Positions 50,914-58,507 of a stretch of DNA of 64,000 bases are shown here, in pieces. The DNA comes from Acidobacteriota bacterium (GTDB lineage Bacteria; Acidobacteriota; Thermoanaerobaculia; Multivoradales; JAGPDF01), in NCBI GenBank assembly GCA_014584695.1, contig JACTMI010000014.1, forward strand, positions 1 to 64,000, in the 5' to 3' direction. The notes under the pieces were generated by a model that was given only the letters and a program-made list of their open reading frames with translations, did not search any database and was not told the DNA's origin. Each line of letters begins with the position of its first letter. Position 1 is the first letter of the stretch. The translations under genes were made by a program, and so were the position numbers.

Positions 50914-50941
50914 CCCCGCTCTCCCCCGCCGGGAGGCGGGG
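50914..50941 (+). other. Hairpin downstream of the riboswitch (possible expression platform)
   Basis: CCCCGC-T-CTCCC pairs with GGGAG-GCGGGG around CCGCC. It sits between the riboswitch and the btuB ribosome site (AAGGAG). Only a weak TTT follows, so both a weak terminator and a pairing competitor of the ribosome site are possible. Confidence 0.45.
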
Positions 50942-50967
50942 CGTCGCACTTTCCGGAAGGAGTGCGC

Positions 50968-52755
50968 ATGCGGCGCATCCTCGCTTTGACTGCCGGGCTC
51001 CTCGGGGGCGCGATCCCGGCGCTGACGCAGCCGAGCCCGATCCCGTTCCACGAGACGCTGACCGTCACCGCGACCGCCGAGGAGGAGCCGGCGAGCCAGG
51101 TGCCGGTCGCGGTCGACGTCGTCGCTGCCGAAGAGATCGAACGCCGGCAGAGCGGCTTCGCGCTCGACCTGCTGCGTACCCTGCCCGGGCTCGAGGTCGT
51201 GCGCGCGGGCTCGCCCGGCAAGGTCGCCTCGCTGTTTTCCCGCGGCACCAACTCGAGCCACACGCTGCTGCTCTGGAACGGCATCGCGTTGAACGACCCC
51301 TACCTCGGCGGGTTCGATCTCTCGACGCTCGCGACCGACGGCGTCGCTCGGCTCGAAGTCGTCCGCGGGCCCTACTCGGCGCTCTACGGCTCGAGCGCGC
51401 TGGGCGGCGTCGTCCAGGTCTTGACCGGCCACCCCGAGCGCGGCGTGCGAGCGCGGCTGGAGGGCGGCTCGAAGGAGCTGCGCCGCGCCGGAGCCGCCGC
51501 GGGCGGCACGCTCGGCGCGGTGAGACTCGGCGCCTCGGGCCACCTGCGCCGCGGCGAGGGGGAGCTCGTCAACGACTTCTACGACGCCGACGAACTCGCG
51601 CTGTCGCTCGCCGCCGACCTGAATCCCGGTCTCACGCTCGGCGCGCGTCTGCGCCGGCTCGAGAGCGAGCTCGGCGTCCCTCGCGGCTACTTCGGCCCGA
51701 CGCCGCGGCAGCTCCAGACGCTCGACGCGACCACGCTCGCACTGCCCGTCGGCTGGACCGATGGCGCGCTCGAGCTCGACGCGCAGCTCGGCGGCACCGC
51801 GACGAGGCTCGAAATCGAAGACGCGGACGATCCCTTCGCTGCGAGCCGGGCGGACGCCCGGCGCGAGCAGGCTCGGCTGGTGGCGCGGCGAGCGCTGCCG
51901 GGCGGACTGACGCTCAGCTTGGGCGGCGACTGGCAGCGCGACCGGGTCGAGTCGGGGAGCGCCTTCGGCGCCGCGCTCGCGGGCGAGCGGCAGCGGATCT
52001 GGGCGCTCTTCGCCCAGGGTTCGCTGGCGCGCGGACCGCTGCGGCTCGATCTCGGCGTCCGCCGCGACGAGAGCGACGCGTTCGGTGGCGAGACCAGCCT
52101 GCGGGTCGCGGCGGCGTGGCGGCTAGGGGAGCGCTTCCGGCTCCGCGCCGGCTACGGCGAGGCCTTTCGCGCGCCGTCGCTCGCCGATCTCTACTACCCC
52201 GGCTTCTCGAATCCCGAGCTCCTGCCCGAGCGCGGCGAGAGCCTCGAGCTGGCTGTCGAGGGCGAGCTCGGCCCGCTACGCCTGGCGCTGGCGGGGTTCG
52301 AGAACCGGATGGAGCAGCTGATCGAGTTCGATTTCGTCTCCCTGCGGCCGGTCAACCTGGGGCGCGCGCGGGCGCGCGGCCTCGAGGCCAGTCTGGCCTT
52401 GGCGACCGCGCGCGTCGACGCGCGGCTGGCGGCGACGCTCCAGGAGGCGCAGGAGCGTCCGAGTGGCCGGCGGCTGCTGCGCCGTCCCGAAGAGAGCGCC
52501 AGCCTGGTCGTCTCCTACCGACCCGGCGCCTGGACGGTCGGCGGCGTCGTCCGCTTCGTCGGCGAGCGCGTCGACTTCGGCGAGATCCCGCTCGCGAGCT
52601 ACACGACGCTCGACCTGACGGCGGCCTGGCGGCTCGCCGAGTGGATCGAACCGTTCGCCCGCGTCGAGAACGCCGCCGACGCGCGCTACGAGGAGCTCGC
52701 CGGCTACCCGGCGCCGCGCCGCGGCTTCGCCGCCGGCTGCGCGCTCCGATTCTGA
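50968..52755 (+). CDS. btuB: TonB-dependent cobalamin receptor BtuB
   Basis: 595 residues. Signal peptide (1-20), TonB box ETLTVTAT (about 29-36), plug domain to about 150 with VPVAVDVVAAEEI, and a barrel ending AAGCALRF. Under the riboswitch and followed by btuF, btuC and btuD, so cobalamin is the probable ligand. AAGGAG seven bases before ATG 50968 is the ribosome site. It binds B12 at the outer membrane and passes it to BtuF using TonB energy. Confidence 0.93.
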   Translation: MRRILALTAGLLGGAIPALTQPSPIPFHETLTVTATAEEEPASQVPVAVDVVAAEEIERRQSGFALDLLRTLPGLEVVRAGSPGKVASLFSRGTNSSHTLLLWNGIALNDPYLGGFDLSTLATDGVARLEVVRGPYSALYGSSALGGVVQVLTGHPERGVRARLEGGSKELRRAGAAAGGTLGAVRLGASGHLRRGEGELVNDFYDADELALSLAADLNPGLTLGARLRRLESELGVPRGYFGPTPRQLQTLDATTLALPVGWTDGALELDAQLGGTATRLEIEDADDPFAASRADARREQARLVARRALPGGLTLSLGGDWQRDRVESGSAFGAALAGERQRIWALFAQGSLARGPLRLDLGVRRDESDAFGGETSLRVAAAWRLGERFRLRAGYGEAFRAPSLADLYYPGFSNPELLPERGESLELAVEGELGPLRLALAGFENRMEQLIEFDFVSLRPVNLGRARARGLEASLALATARVDARLAATLQEAQERPSGRRLLRRPEESASLVVSYRPGAWTVGGVVRFVGERVDFGEIPLASYTTLDLTAAWRLAEWIEPFARVENAADARYEELAGYPAPRRGFAAGCALRF

Positions 52756-52766
52756 GCCCCGCGCGC

Positions 52767-53681
52767 GTGCGGTCGGGACGACTCTTCCTGCGGGTGCTGG
52801 TGGCTGCCGTCGTCGCCGCGGCGCTCGCCTGCGGCGGCGAGCCGCCGCGCCCGGGCGGCGCCTCGTCGCCGGTCGGACCCGGCGGGCCCGAGACCCTCCG
52901 GCTCGCGGTGCTCTCCCCGTCGGCCGCCGAGACGCTGGCGGCGCTCGGCCGGCTCGACCAGGTCGTCGCGGTCGGCGATTTCGTCGCCGCGCCGGCCGAG
53001 CTGCGGGATCGCCCGCGGCTCGGGGGCTACGACGCTCCGAACCCGGAGCGACTGCTGGCGCTGGGGGTCGACCTGCTGGTCACCACCGCGGGAGTGGCGG
53101 GGCGCGAGGCGCGCTCGCGGCTGGGCGCGCACGGCATCGAGGTGCTCGAGCTCGAGACCGCGAGCTACGAAGGGGCGCTCGCCTCGATGGTGGCGCTCGG
53201 AGCGCGGGTCGGCCGCGCCGAAGCGGCCGCGGAGCTGGCGGCCCACGCCGACGCGCGCGTGCGCGAGATCGAGCGCGCGACGCACGATCTGCCGCGCCGC
53301 ACCGTCCTCGTCGTGGTCGGGCGCGAGCCGCTCTTCGTCGCCGGACCGGGCTCCTACCTCGACCGACTCCTCACCGCGGCGGGGGGCAAGAACGTGGCCG
53401 CCGACTTGGGCTCGCCGTTCGTCCAGGCGAGCCTCGAGGCGATGCTCGAGCGGCGGCCGGAAGTGATCGTCGACAGCTCGGACAACACCGCGGACGGTGA
53501 TGACCTGATCCGCTTCTGGAGTCGCTACCCCTTCCTGCCGGCGGTCGCCGCGGGCAGGGTCTGGGCGGTCGCTCCCGCCGAGCTGGCGATTCCCGGCCCG
53601 CGGCTGGGGGAGATCGCGGCGCGGCTCGCGCGCTGCATCCATCCCGAGCGCTTCGAGCCGGCGGCGGGGGCGCGCGAATGA
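52767..53681 (+). CDS. btuF: Cobalamin ABC transporter substrate-binding lipoprotein BtuF
   Basis: 304 residues. Signal peptide with lipobox-like LAC (Cys about 22). Type III (TroA-like/BtuF) fold elements: LRLAVLSPSAAETLAALGRLDQVVAVG, PRLGGYDAPNPERLLALGVDLLVT, and DSSDNTADGDDLIRF. It takes cobalamin in the periplasm from BtuB. GTG 52767 is chosen because the signal peptide begins there; no clear ribosome site. It overlaps btuC by four bases. Confidence 0.9.
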   Translation: MRSGRLFLRVLVAAVVAAALACGGEPPRPGGASSPVGPGGPETLRLAVLSPSAAETLAALGRLDQVVAVGDFVAAPAELRDRPRLGGYDAPNPERLLALGVDLLVTTAGVAGREARSRLGAHGIEVLELETASYEGALASMVALGARVGRAEAAAELAAHADARVREIERATHDLPRRTVLVVVGREPLFVAGPGSYLDRLLTAAGGKNVAADLGSPFVQASLEAMLERRPEVIVDSSDNTADGDDLIRFWSRYPFLPAVAAGRVWAVAPAELAIPGPRLGEIAARLARCIHPERFEPAAGARE

Positions 53682-54682
53682 GAGCGCGCCCACCGCTGAC
53701 GCGGCGGCGCGCCGCCGCGGTGCTCGGCCTGCTCGCGCTCGCGACCGGGCTCGCGCTGCTCGCCGGGCTCGCGGGCGGCGCCGCGCGGCTGCCGGTCGCG
53801 CGCTGGCTCGCGGCGTGGTCGGGGGGCGATCCCTTCGCCCGCAGCGTGCTGCTCGAGATCCGCCTGCCGCGGGCGTTCGGCGCCGCCGTGCTCGGCGGCG
53901 CGCTGGCGCTCGCCGGGGGCGCCTTCCAGGCGCTGCTGCGCAACCCGCTGGCAGACCCTTACGTGCTGGGCGTCTCGGGCGGCGCGGCGCTGGGCGGAGT
54001 CCTGGCCCTGGTGGCTGGCGCGCCCGCGGGAGCCGTGCCGGTGGCCGCTTTCGCCGGCGCGCTCGCGACCCTGATTCTGGTCGAGCGGATCGCCACCACC
54101 GACGGCCGGCTGTCGGTCTACACGCTGCTGCTGACCGGTGCCATCTTCAATGCCTTCGCGGCGGCGGTGCTGTTCTTCCTGCAGAGCGTCGCCTCGCTCG
54201 AGCAGCTGCACTCCATCGTCTTCTTCCTCATGGGGCGCATTCCGACCCTCGGGGGGCCGCGCCTCGCCGGCCTCGCCGGGGTCGCGCTGGCGGTGGCGGC
54301 CGTGCTCGCCTTCCGCGCGCGCGCCTTCAACGCGCTCGGCCTCGGCGAGGAGGGAGCGCTGCAGCTCGGCGTCGACGTCGAGCGACTGAAGCGCGAGACC
54401 TACGTCCTCGGTTCACTGCTCACCGCGCTGGCGGTGGCGCACGCCGGGATGATCGGCTTCGTCGGGCTGGTGGTGCCGCATCTGCTCCGCCTGCTCTTCG
54501 GGCCCGACCACCGGCTGCTCCTGCCGGCGTCGCTGCTCGGCGGCGCCGCCTTCCTGGTGCTCTCGGACCTGGCGGCGCGGACGCTGGTGGCGCCGCGCGA
54601 GCTGCCGGTCGGCGTGGTCACCGCGCTCGTGGGCGGCCCGTTCTTCCTGCTGCTGCTGCGGCGCCGGGGGAGCCGTGTCTGA
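53678..54682 (+). CDS. btuC: Vitamin B12 ABC transporter permease BtuC
   Basis: 334 residues with about ten membrane helices of the FecCD type. Visible conserved areas are RLPRAFGAAVLGGALALAGGAFQALLRNPLADPYVLGVSGGAALG and GMIGFVGLVVPHLLRLLFGPDHR near the C-terminus. It forms the membrane channel for BtuF-bound cobalamin. It overlaps btuF and btuD on either side (ATGA and eight bases). Confidence 0.95.
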   Translation: MRARPPLTRRRAAAVLGLLALATGLALLAGLAGGAARLPVARWLAAWSGGDPFARSVLLEIRLPRAFGAAVLGGALALAGGAFQALLRNPLADPYVLGVSGGAALGGVLALVAGAPAGAVPVAAFAGALATLILVERIATTDGRLSVYTLLLTGAIFNAFAAAVLFFLQSVASLEQLHSIVFFLMGRIPTLGGPRLAGLAGVALAVAAVLAFRARAFNALGLGEEGALQLGVDVERLKRETYVLGSLLTALAVAHAGMIGFVGLVVPHLLRLLFGPDHRLLLPASLLGGAAFLVLSDLAARTLVAPRELPVGVVTALVGGPFFLLLLRRRGSRV

Positions 54683-55562
54683 TCTCGGCGAAGTCGCCGC
54701 GGCGCGACCGGCGCGCGGTGGGCCGGCCCCGATGACGCTGTCGGCGCGCGAGCTGGGCTTCCGCTACCCGAGCGGCGGCGGCGTCGAGGCACTCGACCTC
54801 GACGTCGCGCCGGGCGAGATCGTCGGCATCCTGGGCCCCAACGGCTCCGGCAAGTCGACGCTCGTCCGGCTCCTGTCGGGGGTGCTGCCGCCGGCGACCG
54901 GCGAGGTCCGCCTGGGCGGCGTGCCGCTCGGCGCGCTGTCGCGCCGCGAGATCGCGCGTCGAGTGGCGGTGGTCCCGCAGGAGCCGAGCTTCGAGCTGCC
55001 GTTCACGGCGCTCGAGATCGTGCTGCTCGGGCGCCACCCCCACTTGGCCGGGATCGCCTTCGAGGCCGCGAGCGATCTCGAGGCGGCGCGCGCGGCGCTC
55101 GCCCGGGTCGACGCCTCGGCGCTCGCCGAGCGGCCGGTCGGCAGCCTCTCGGCGGGCGAGCGGCAGCGGGTGATGGTCGCCCGCGCGCTCGCCCAGTCGA
55201 CGCCGGTCCTGTTGCTCGACGAGCCGTCGTCGTTTCTCGACCTGCGCCACCAGGTCGAGCTGTTCGACCTCGTGCGCGCGCTCGCGGCCGAAGGGCGGGC
55301 GGTGGCAGCCGTGCTGCACGATCTCAACCTCGCCGCCGAGTACTGTGACCGCGTCGTGCTGCTCGCCGACGGCCGGACCGCGGCCGCGGGCCCCACCGCC
55401 GCGACCCTGACCTACGCCCACCTGACGCGCGTCTACGGCACCGAGGTCTATGTCGACGTCAACGACCTGACCGGCACGCTGGTGGTGACGCCGCTGTCCG
55501 GCCGCGCCCGCGCCCGCCTCGCCGCCGACTCGCCCCGCCCCCCAGCGGCGCCGCGCGCGTAG
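54675..55562 (+). CDS. btuD: Vitamin B12 ABC transporter ATP-binding protein BtuD
   Basis: 295 residues. Walker A GPNGSGKST (about 55-63), Q-loop VVPQEP, signature LSAGERQR and Walker B VLLLDEPSSFLD, H-loop AVLHDLN. It powers the BtuCD importer. Starts at GTG 54675, overlapping btuC by eight bases; ATG 54732 would lose an unconserved N-terminus. Ends with the riboswitch operon. Confidence 0.95.
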   Translation: MSDLGEVAAARPARGGPAPMTLSARELGFRYPSGGGVEALDLDVAPGEIVGILGPNGSGKSTLVRLLSGVLPPATGEVRLGGVPLGALSRREIARRVAVVPQEPSFELPFTALEIVLLGRHPHLAGIAFEAASDLEAARAALARVDASALAERPVGSLSAGERQRVMVARALAQSTPVLLLDEPSSFLDLRHQVELFDLVRALAAEGRAVAAVLHDLNLAAEYCDRVVLLADGRTAAAGPTAATLTYAHLTRVYGTEVYVDVNDLTGTLVVTPLSGRARARLAADSPRPPAAPRA

Positions 55563-55572
55563 AATCTCAGCC

Positions 55573-56343
55573 GTGCTCCTCGTCCGCTTCGGGTCGGAGG
55601 GCTTTCTCGCCGCCGGCGAGTCGCTCGCCGAGCTCGCCGTCCTGCTGAGTGATCCGCTCGAGACGCCGGTCTCGCAGTGGCGCTTCGGCCGCCGGGTCGA
55701 TCTGGCGGCCGAGGCGCTGCGGCCCCCTTGGGAACCGGGCAAGATCGTCGGCGTCGGGCGCAACTACCGCGAGCACGCCGCCGAGCTCGGCAACCCGACG
55801 CCCGCGGAGCCGCTGCTCTTTCTCAAGGCGCCCTCCTCGATCGTCGGGCCGCGGACGCCGATCGTGCTGCCGCCCGAGAGCGAGCGGGTCGAGCACGAGG
55901 GCGAGATCGCCGTGCTCCTGCGTCGCCGGCTCCGGCGCGCGGGCGCCGAGGAGGCCGCGCGCGCGGTCCTGGGCGTCGCGCCCGCCAACGACGTCACCGC
56001 CCGCGACCTGCAGCGTCAGGACGCAACCTTCGCGCGCGCCAAGTCGTTCGACACCTTCTGCCCGTTCGGACCGGCGCTCCTGATCGAGCCCGACCTCGGC
56101 CAGCTCACGGTCGAGACGCGGGTCAACGGCGAGACCCGGCAGCGCGGCGCGGCCGCCGAGATGAGCTGGGGCATCGTCGAGCTGCTGGTCTACGCCTCCC
56201 GGATGATGACGCTCGAGCCGGGCGATCTGGTCTTGACCGGTACCCCCGCCGGCGTCGGCCCGCTCGCCGACGGCGACCTGGTCGAAGTCGAGGTGCCGGG
56301 GGCCGGCACGCTGGTCAACCCGGTCGAGGCATGGCGGGGCTGA
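55573..56343 (+). CDS. Fumarylacetoacetate hydrolase-family protein
   Basis: 256 residues. The FAH fold is seen in PGKIVGVGRNYREHAAELGN, EHEGEIAVLL with metal-binding Glu residues, NDVTARDLQR and KSFDTFCPFGPAL, PGDLVLTGTPAGVGPLADGD. Such enzymes hydrolyse acylpyruvates or decarboxylate/isomerise hydroxy-dienoates in aromatic acid catabolism, or act as oxaloacetate tautomerases/decarboxylases. No catabolic partner genes are nearby. A TAGAAT box lies seven bases before the GTG, so it is probably leaderless. Confidence 0.9.
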   Translation: MLLVRFGSEGFLAAGESLAELAVLLSDPLETPVSQWRFGRRVDLAAEALRPPWEPGKIVGVGRNYREHAAELGNPTPAEPLLFLKAPSSIVGPRTPIVLPPESERVEHEGEIAVLLRRRLRRAGAEEAARAVLGVAPANDVTARDLQRQDATFARAKSFDTFCPFGPALLIEPDLGQLTVETRVNGETRQRGAAAEMSWGIVELLVYASRMMTLEPGDLVLTGTPAGVGPLADGDLVEVEVPGAGTLVNPVEAWRG

Positions 56344-56516
56344 CCGTCGGCCGCCTCCTCGCCATCCTCGCCGCGGCGGTGGCGGCGACGCTCTTCCTGC
56401 GCCTCGGGCGCGCCTTCCCCTGGGCGCTGGCGGGCATCGTCGGCGTCGCGGTCGGCATCCTGGTGGCGACATCGCTGCGCACCGGCGACCGCATTCGCGG
56501 TTTCTGGCGGCGCTGA
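56331..56516 (+). CDS. Small membrane protein with two helices
   Basis: 61 residues with hydrophobic segments near 5-23 and 28-48 and a basic tail (RTGDRIRGFWRR), so an inner-membrane protein with the C-terminus in the cytoplasm is likely. The ATG overlaps the end of the FAH gene by 13 bases, so translation may be coupled. I do not recognise the family. Confidence 0.55.
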   Translation: MAGLTVGRLLAILAAAVAATLFLRLGRAFPWALAGIVGVAVGILVATSLRTGDRIRGFWRR

Positions 56517-56523
56517 ATTCGGG

Positions 56524-56664
56524 CTACCGGCGCCAGGGCCAGAGCACGAGGCCGGCCACGGCCAGCAGATGGACGGCGCCGCCGCCGGCGTGGCCGTGGA
56601 GCAGCAGGGCGAGCCAGCCGGCGAGCAGGGCGCTGCCGGCGAGCAGGCGGAGATCGGAACGCAC
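56524..56664 (-). CDS. Small DUF5670-like membrane protein, leaderless
   Basis: 46 residues from GTG 56664. Two hydrophobic segments separated by a short HGHAGGG turn, then HLLAVAGLVLW and a WPWRR end. This is the pattern of the small lmo0937/DUF5670 membrane proteins. A TATCCT box ends six bases before the GTG, matching the leaderless motif of other genes here. The gene lies between convergent and divergent neighbours in a 218-base space. The function of the family is not known. Confidence 0.6.
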   Translation of the reverse strand: MRSDLRLLAGSALLAGWLALLLHGHAGGGAVHLLAVAGLVLWPWRR

Positions 56665-56670
56665 GGGGCG

Positions 56671-56727
56671 AGGATAGCGCAGCGCGCGGGAAAGGCACCG
56701 CACCGGCCGGCGCAGCTCCGGTATTCT
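56671..56727. promoter_or_regulatory. Divergent -10 boxes for the small membrane gene and the Nudix gene
   Basis: Minus-strand TATCCT (56676-56671), six bases before GTG 56664. Plus-strand TATTCT (56722-56727), seven bases before GTG 56735. Neither start has a Shine-Dalgarno. Confidence 0.55.
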
Positions 56728-56734
56728 GCTCGCC

Positions 56735-57274
56735 GTGCGCCGCTACCTCCGGATCGGCTCCGAGACGATCTTCCGCCACAAGCTGTTCGAGCTGCGGCGC
56801 GAACGGCTGGCCAGCGACGAACGGCCCGACGAGGCCGGCCGCGAAGCCCTGGTGCTCGAGGCTCCGCACTGGGTCAACGTGGTGGCGATCGACACGGCCG
56901 GAGCGGTGCTCCTCGTCCACCAGTGGCGCTTCGGCATCGGCGCCCCGACGCTCGAGATCCCGGGCGGGATGGTGGACCCCGGAGAGTCGCCGCGTGCCGC
57001 GGCCGAGCGGGAGCTCTACGAGGAGACGGGGCACCGCGCCGCGCGCTGGTCGCTGCTCGGCGAGGTCGAGCCCAACCCGGCTTTCCTCAGCAACCGGTGC
57101 ACCACCTTTCTGGCCGAGGGGCTCGAGAGGGTCGGCGACCCTCCGGGCGACGGCGAGGAGGAGATCGCGGTGGTGCGGCGGCCGCTCGCCGACATCCCCG
57201 CGCTCGTCGCGGCGGGCGAGATCCGCCACGCGCTGGTGATCGCCGCCTTCTACTTGCACGACCGGCGACGGTGA
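56735..57274 (+). CDS. Nudix hydrolase (ADP-ribose pyrophosphatase-like)
   Basis: 179 residues. Complete Nudix box at 78-99: G-x5-E-x7-RELYEETG (GGMVDPGESP start). The segment VVAIDTAGAVLLVHQWRFGIG before it matches ADP-ribose pyrophosphatases. It would hydrolyse ADP-ribose or related nucleoside diphosphate sugars, perhaps as house-cleaning. GTG 56735 lies seven bases after TATTCT. The next gene overlaps by four bases. Confidence 0.93.
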   Translation: MRRYLRIGSETIFRHKLFELRRERLASDERPDEAGREALVLEAPHWVNVVAIDTAGAVLLVHQWRFGIGAPTLEIPGGMVDPGESPRAAAERELYEETGHRAARWSLLGEVEPNPAFLSNRCTTFLAEGLERVGDPPGDGEEEIAVVRRPLADIPALVAAGEIRHALVIAAFYLHDRRR

Positions 57275-57963
57275 TCGGCGTTCGCGCGGTCAGCTTCGAC
57301 GCCACCCGGACGCTGTTCGCGCCAGCCGATCCCGGCGCGCTCTACGCCAGCGTGCTCGCCCGCCACGGCATCGACGTTTCGGCCGCGGAGCTCGCCCGGC
57401 TGATCCCGCTGGTCTGGAGCGAGCTCGCGTGCGCGGCCCGCCCGGATCACGATCGCTTCGCCGCCCATCCCGGCGGCGCGCGCGGCTTCTGGCGCCACTT
57501 CGTCGAGCGCGTGGCGGAACTGGGGGAGGTGGGGCGGCCGTCGCCGTTCGCCGCCGCCGAGCTCTACGAGCGCTTCGGCACCGCCGGCGCCTGGCGGGTC
57601 TACCCCGACGTCGTGCCGGCGCTCGACCGGCTGGCGGCGCGCGGTCTGACGCTGGCGGTGATCTCGAACTGGGACGAGCGGCTGCCCCGCCTGCTGGGTG
57701 CGCTCGAGCTGGCGCCGCGCTTCGCGGCGGTGGTGGTGTCGGCCGAGGTGGGGGTCGAGAAACCGCACGGCGCGATCTTCCGGGCGGCGCTCGACGCGCT
57801 CGAGCTGCCGGCCGCCGCGGTCGTCCATATCGGCGACTCGCGGCGCGACGATGTCGAAGGGGCGCGCGCGGCCGGCATGTTCGCGCTCCACCTCGACCGC
57901 GCGGGCGACGGCGATCTCGAGAGCCTCGACGAGCTGCCCGAAGCGCTCGTGCGGGCGCGGTAG
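57271..57963 (+). CDS. HAD-superfamily hydrolase
   Basis: 230 residues. HAD motif I is SFDATRTLF, with a nucleophile Asp but with Thr where acid/base Asp of phosphatases sits, as in the HDHD3/dehalogenase-like group. Motif II is VISNWDERL, the Lys is in GVEKPHGAIF, and motif IV is IGDSRRDDVEGA. It probably acts on a small phosphorylated or halogenated metabolite. The GTG start overlaps the stop of the Nudix gene, suggesting coupling in metabolite repair. Confidence 0.88.
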   Translation: MIGVRAVSFDATRTLFAPADPGALYASVLARHGIDVSAAELARLIPLVWSELACAARPDHDRFAAHPGGARGFWRHFVERVAELGEVGRPSPFAAAELYERFGTAGAWRVYPDVVPALDRLAARGLTLAVISNWDERLPRLLGALELAPRFAAVVVSAEVGVEKPHGAIFRAALDALELPAAAVVHIGDSRRDDVEGARAAGMFALHLDRAGDGDLESLDELPEALVRAR

Positions 57964-57972
57964 ACTCGCGGC

Positions 57973-58467
57973 GTGAGATCCGCCGGCCGGAGCGCTCGCC
58001 GCCGCCGTTTCCCGCCCCGCTGGGGCGGGGGACTCCTCGCCCTCGCCGCCCTGCTCGCCGGCTGCGGCGGCGGCGAACGCCGCGCTCCGGGCGGGCGCGA
58101 CCTCGACACCGTGGACGTCACCGCCGCGCCGGACGCCACGGCTTCGACGGCCGGCGACACGGTCGAGGTGCGGCGCGCCGAGCCGGCGGTCGCGGGGCGC
58201 CTGCCGACCGGTTTCCCCCCCGACGTGCCGCTCCCCGAGGGTGGCGGCATCGTCGATTTCGGGCCCGCTCCGGCGGGCGCCTGGGTGGAGCTGATCGTGC
58301 CGCGTCCGGCCGCCGAGGCCGAGCGCCTCTACCGCGCCCAGCTCGCGCGGGCCGGTTTCCGCGCCGAACCGGACGGTGTCCACGCGCGCGGCACGCTCCG
58401 CCTCGCCGTGACGGTGACGGCGCGGGGCGCGGGCGCGAGCGTGCGCCTCGAGCCGCTCGCTCGCTGA
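57973..58467 (+). CDS. Lipoprotein of unknown function
   Basis: 164 residues. Basic N-terminus, hydrophobic stretch GLLALAALLAGC with the lipobox Cys near 31, then a Gly-rich linker and a domain of about 80 residues (FPPDVPLPEGGG, ERLYRAQLARAGFRAE). The last part resembles small beta-lactamase-inhibitor-like or periplasmic alpha/beta modules but I cannot name it. GTG 57973 is six bases after a TAGACT box, so it is probably leaderless. Confidence 0.75.
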   Translation: MRSAGRSARRRRFPPRWGGGLLALAALLAGCGGGERRAPGGRDLDTVDVTAAPDATASTAGDTVEVRRAEPAVAGRLPTGFPPDVPLPEGGGIVDFGPAPAGAWVELIVPRPAAEAERLYRAQLARAGFRAEPDGVHARGTLRLAVTVTARGAGASVRLEPLAR

Positions 58468-58507
58468 CGCCGGAGCCAGCGCACGCCGCGCGCCGACCCC
58501 CGCCCGG

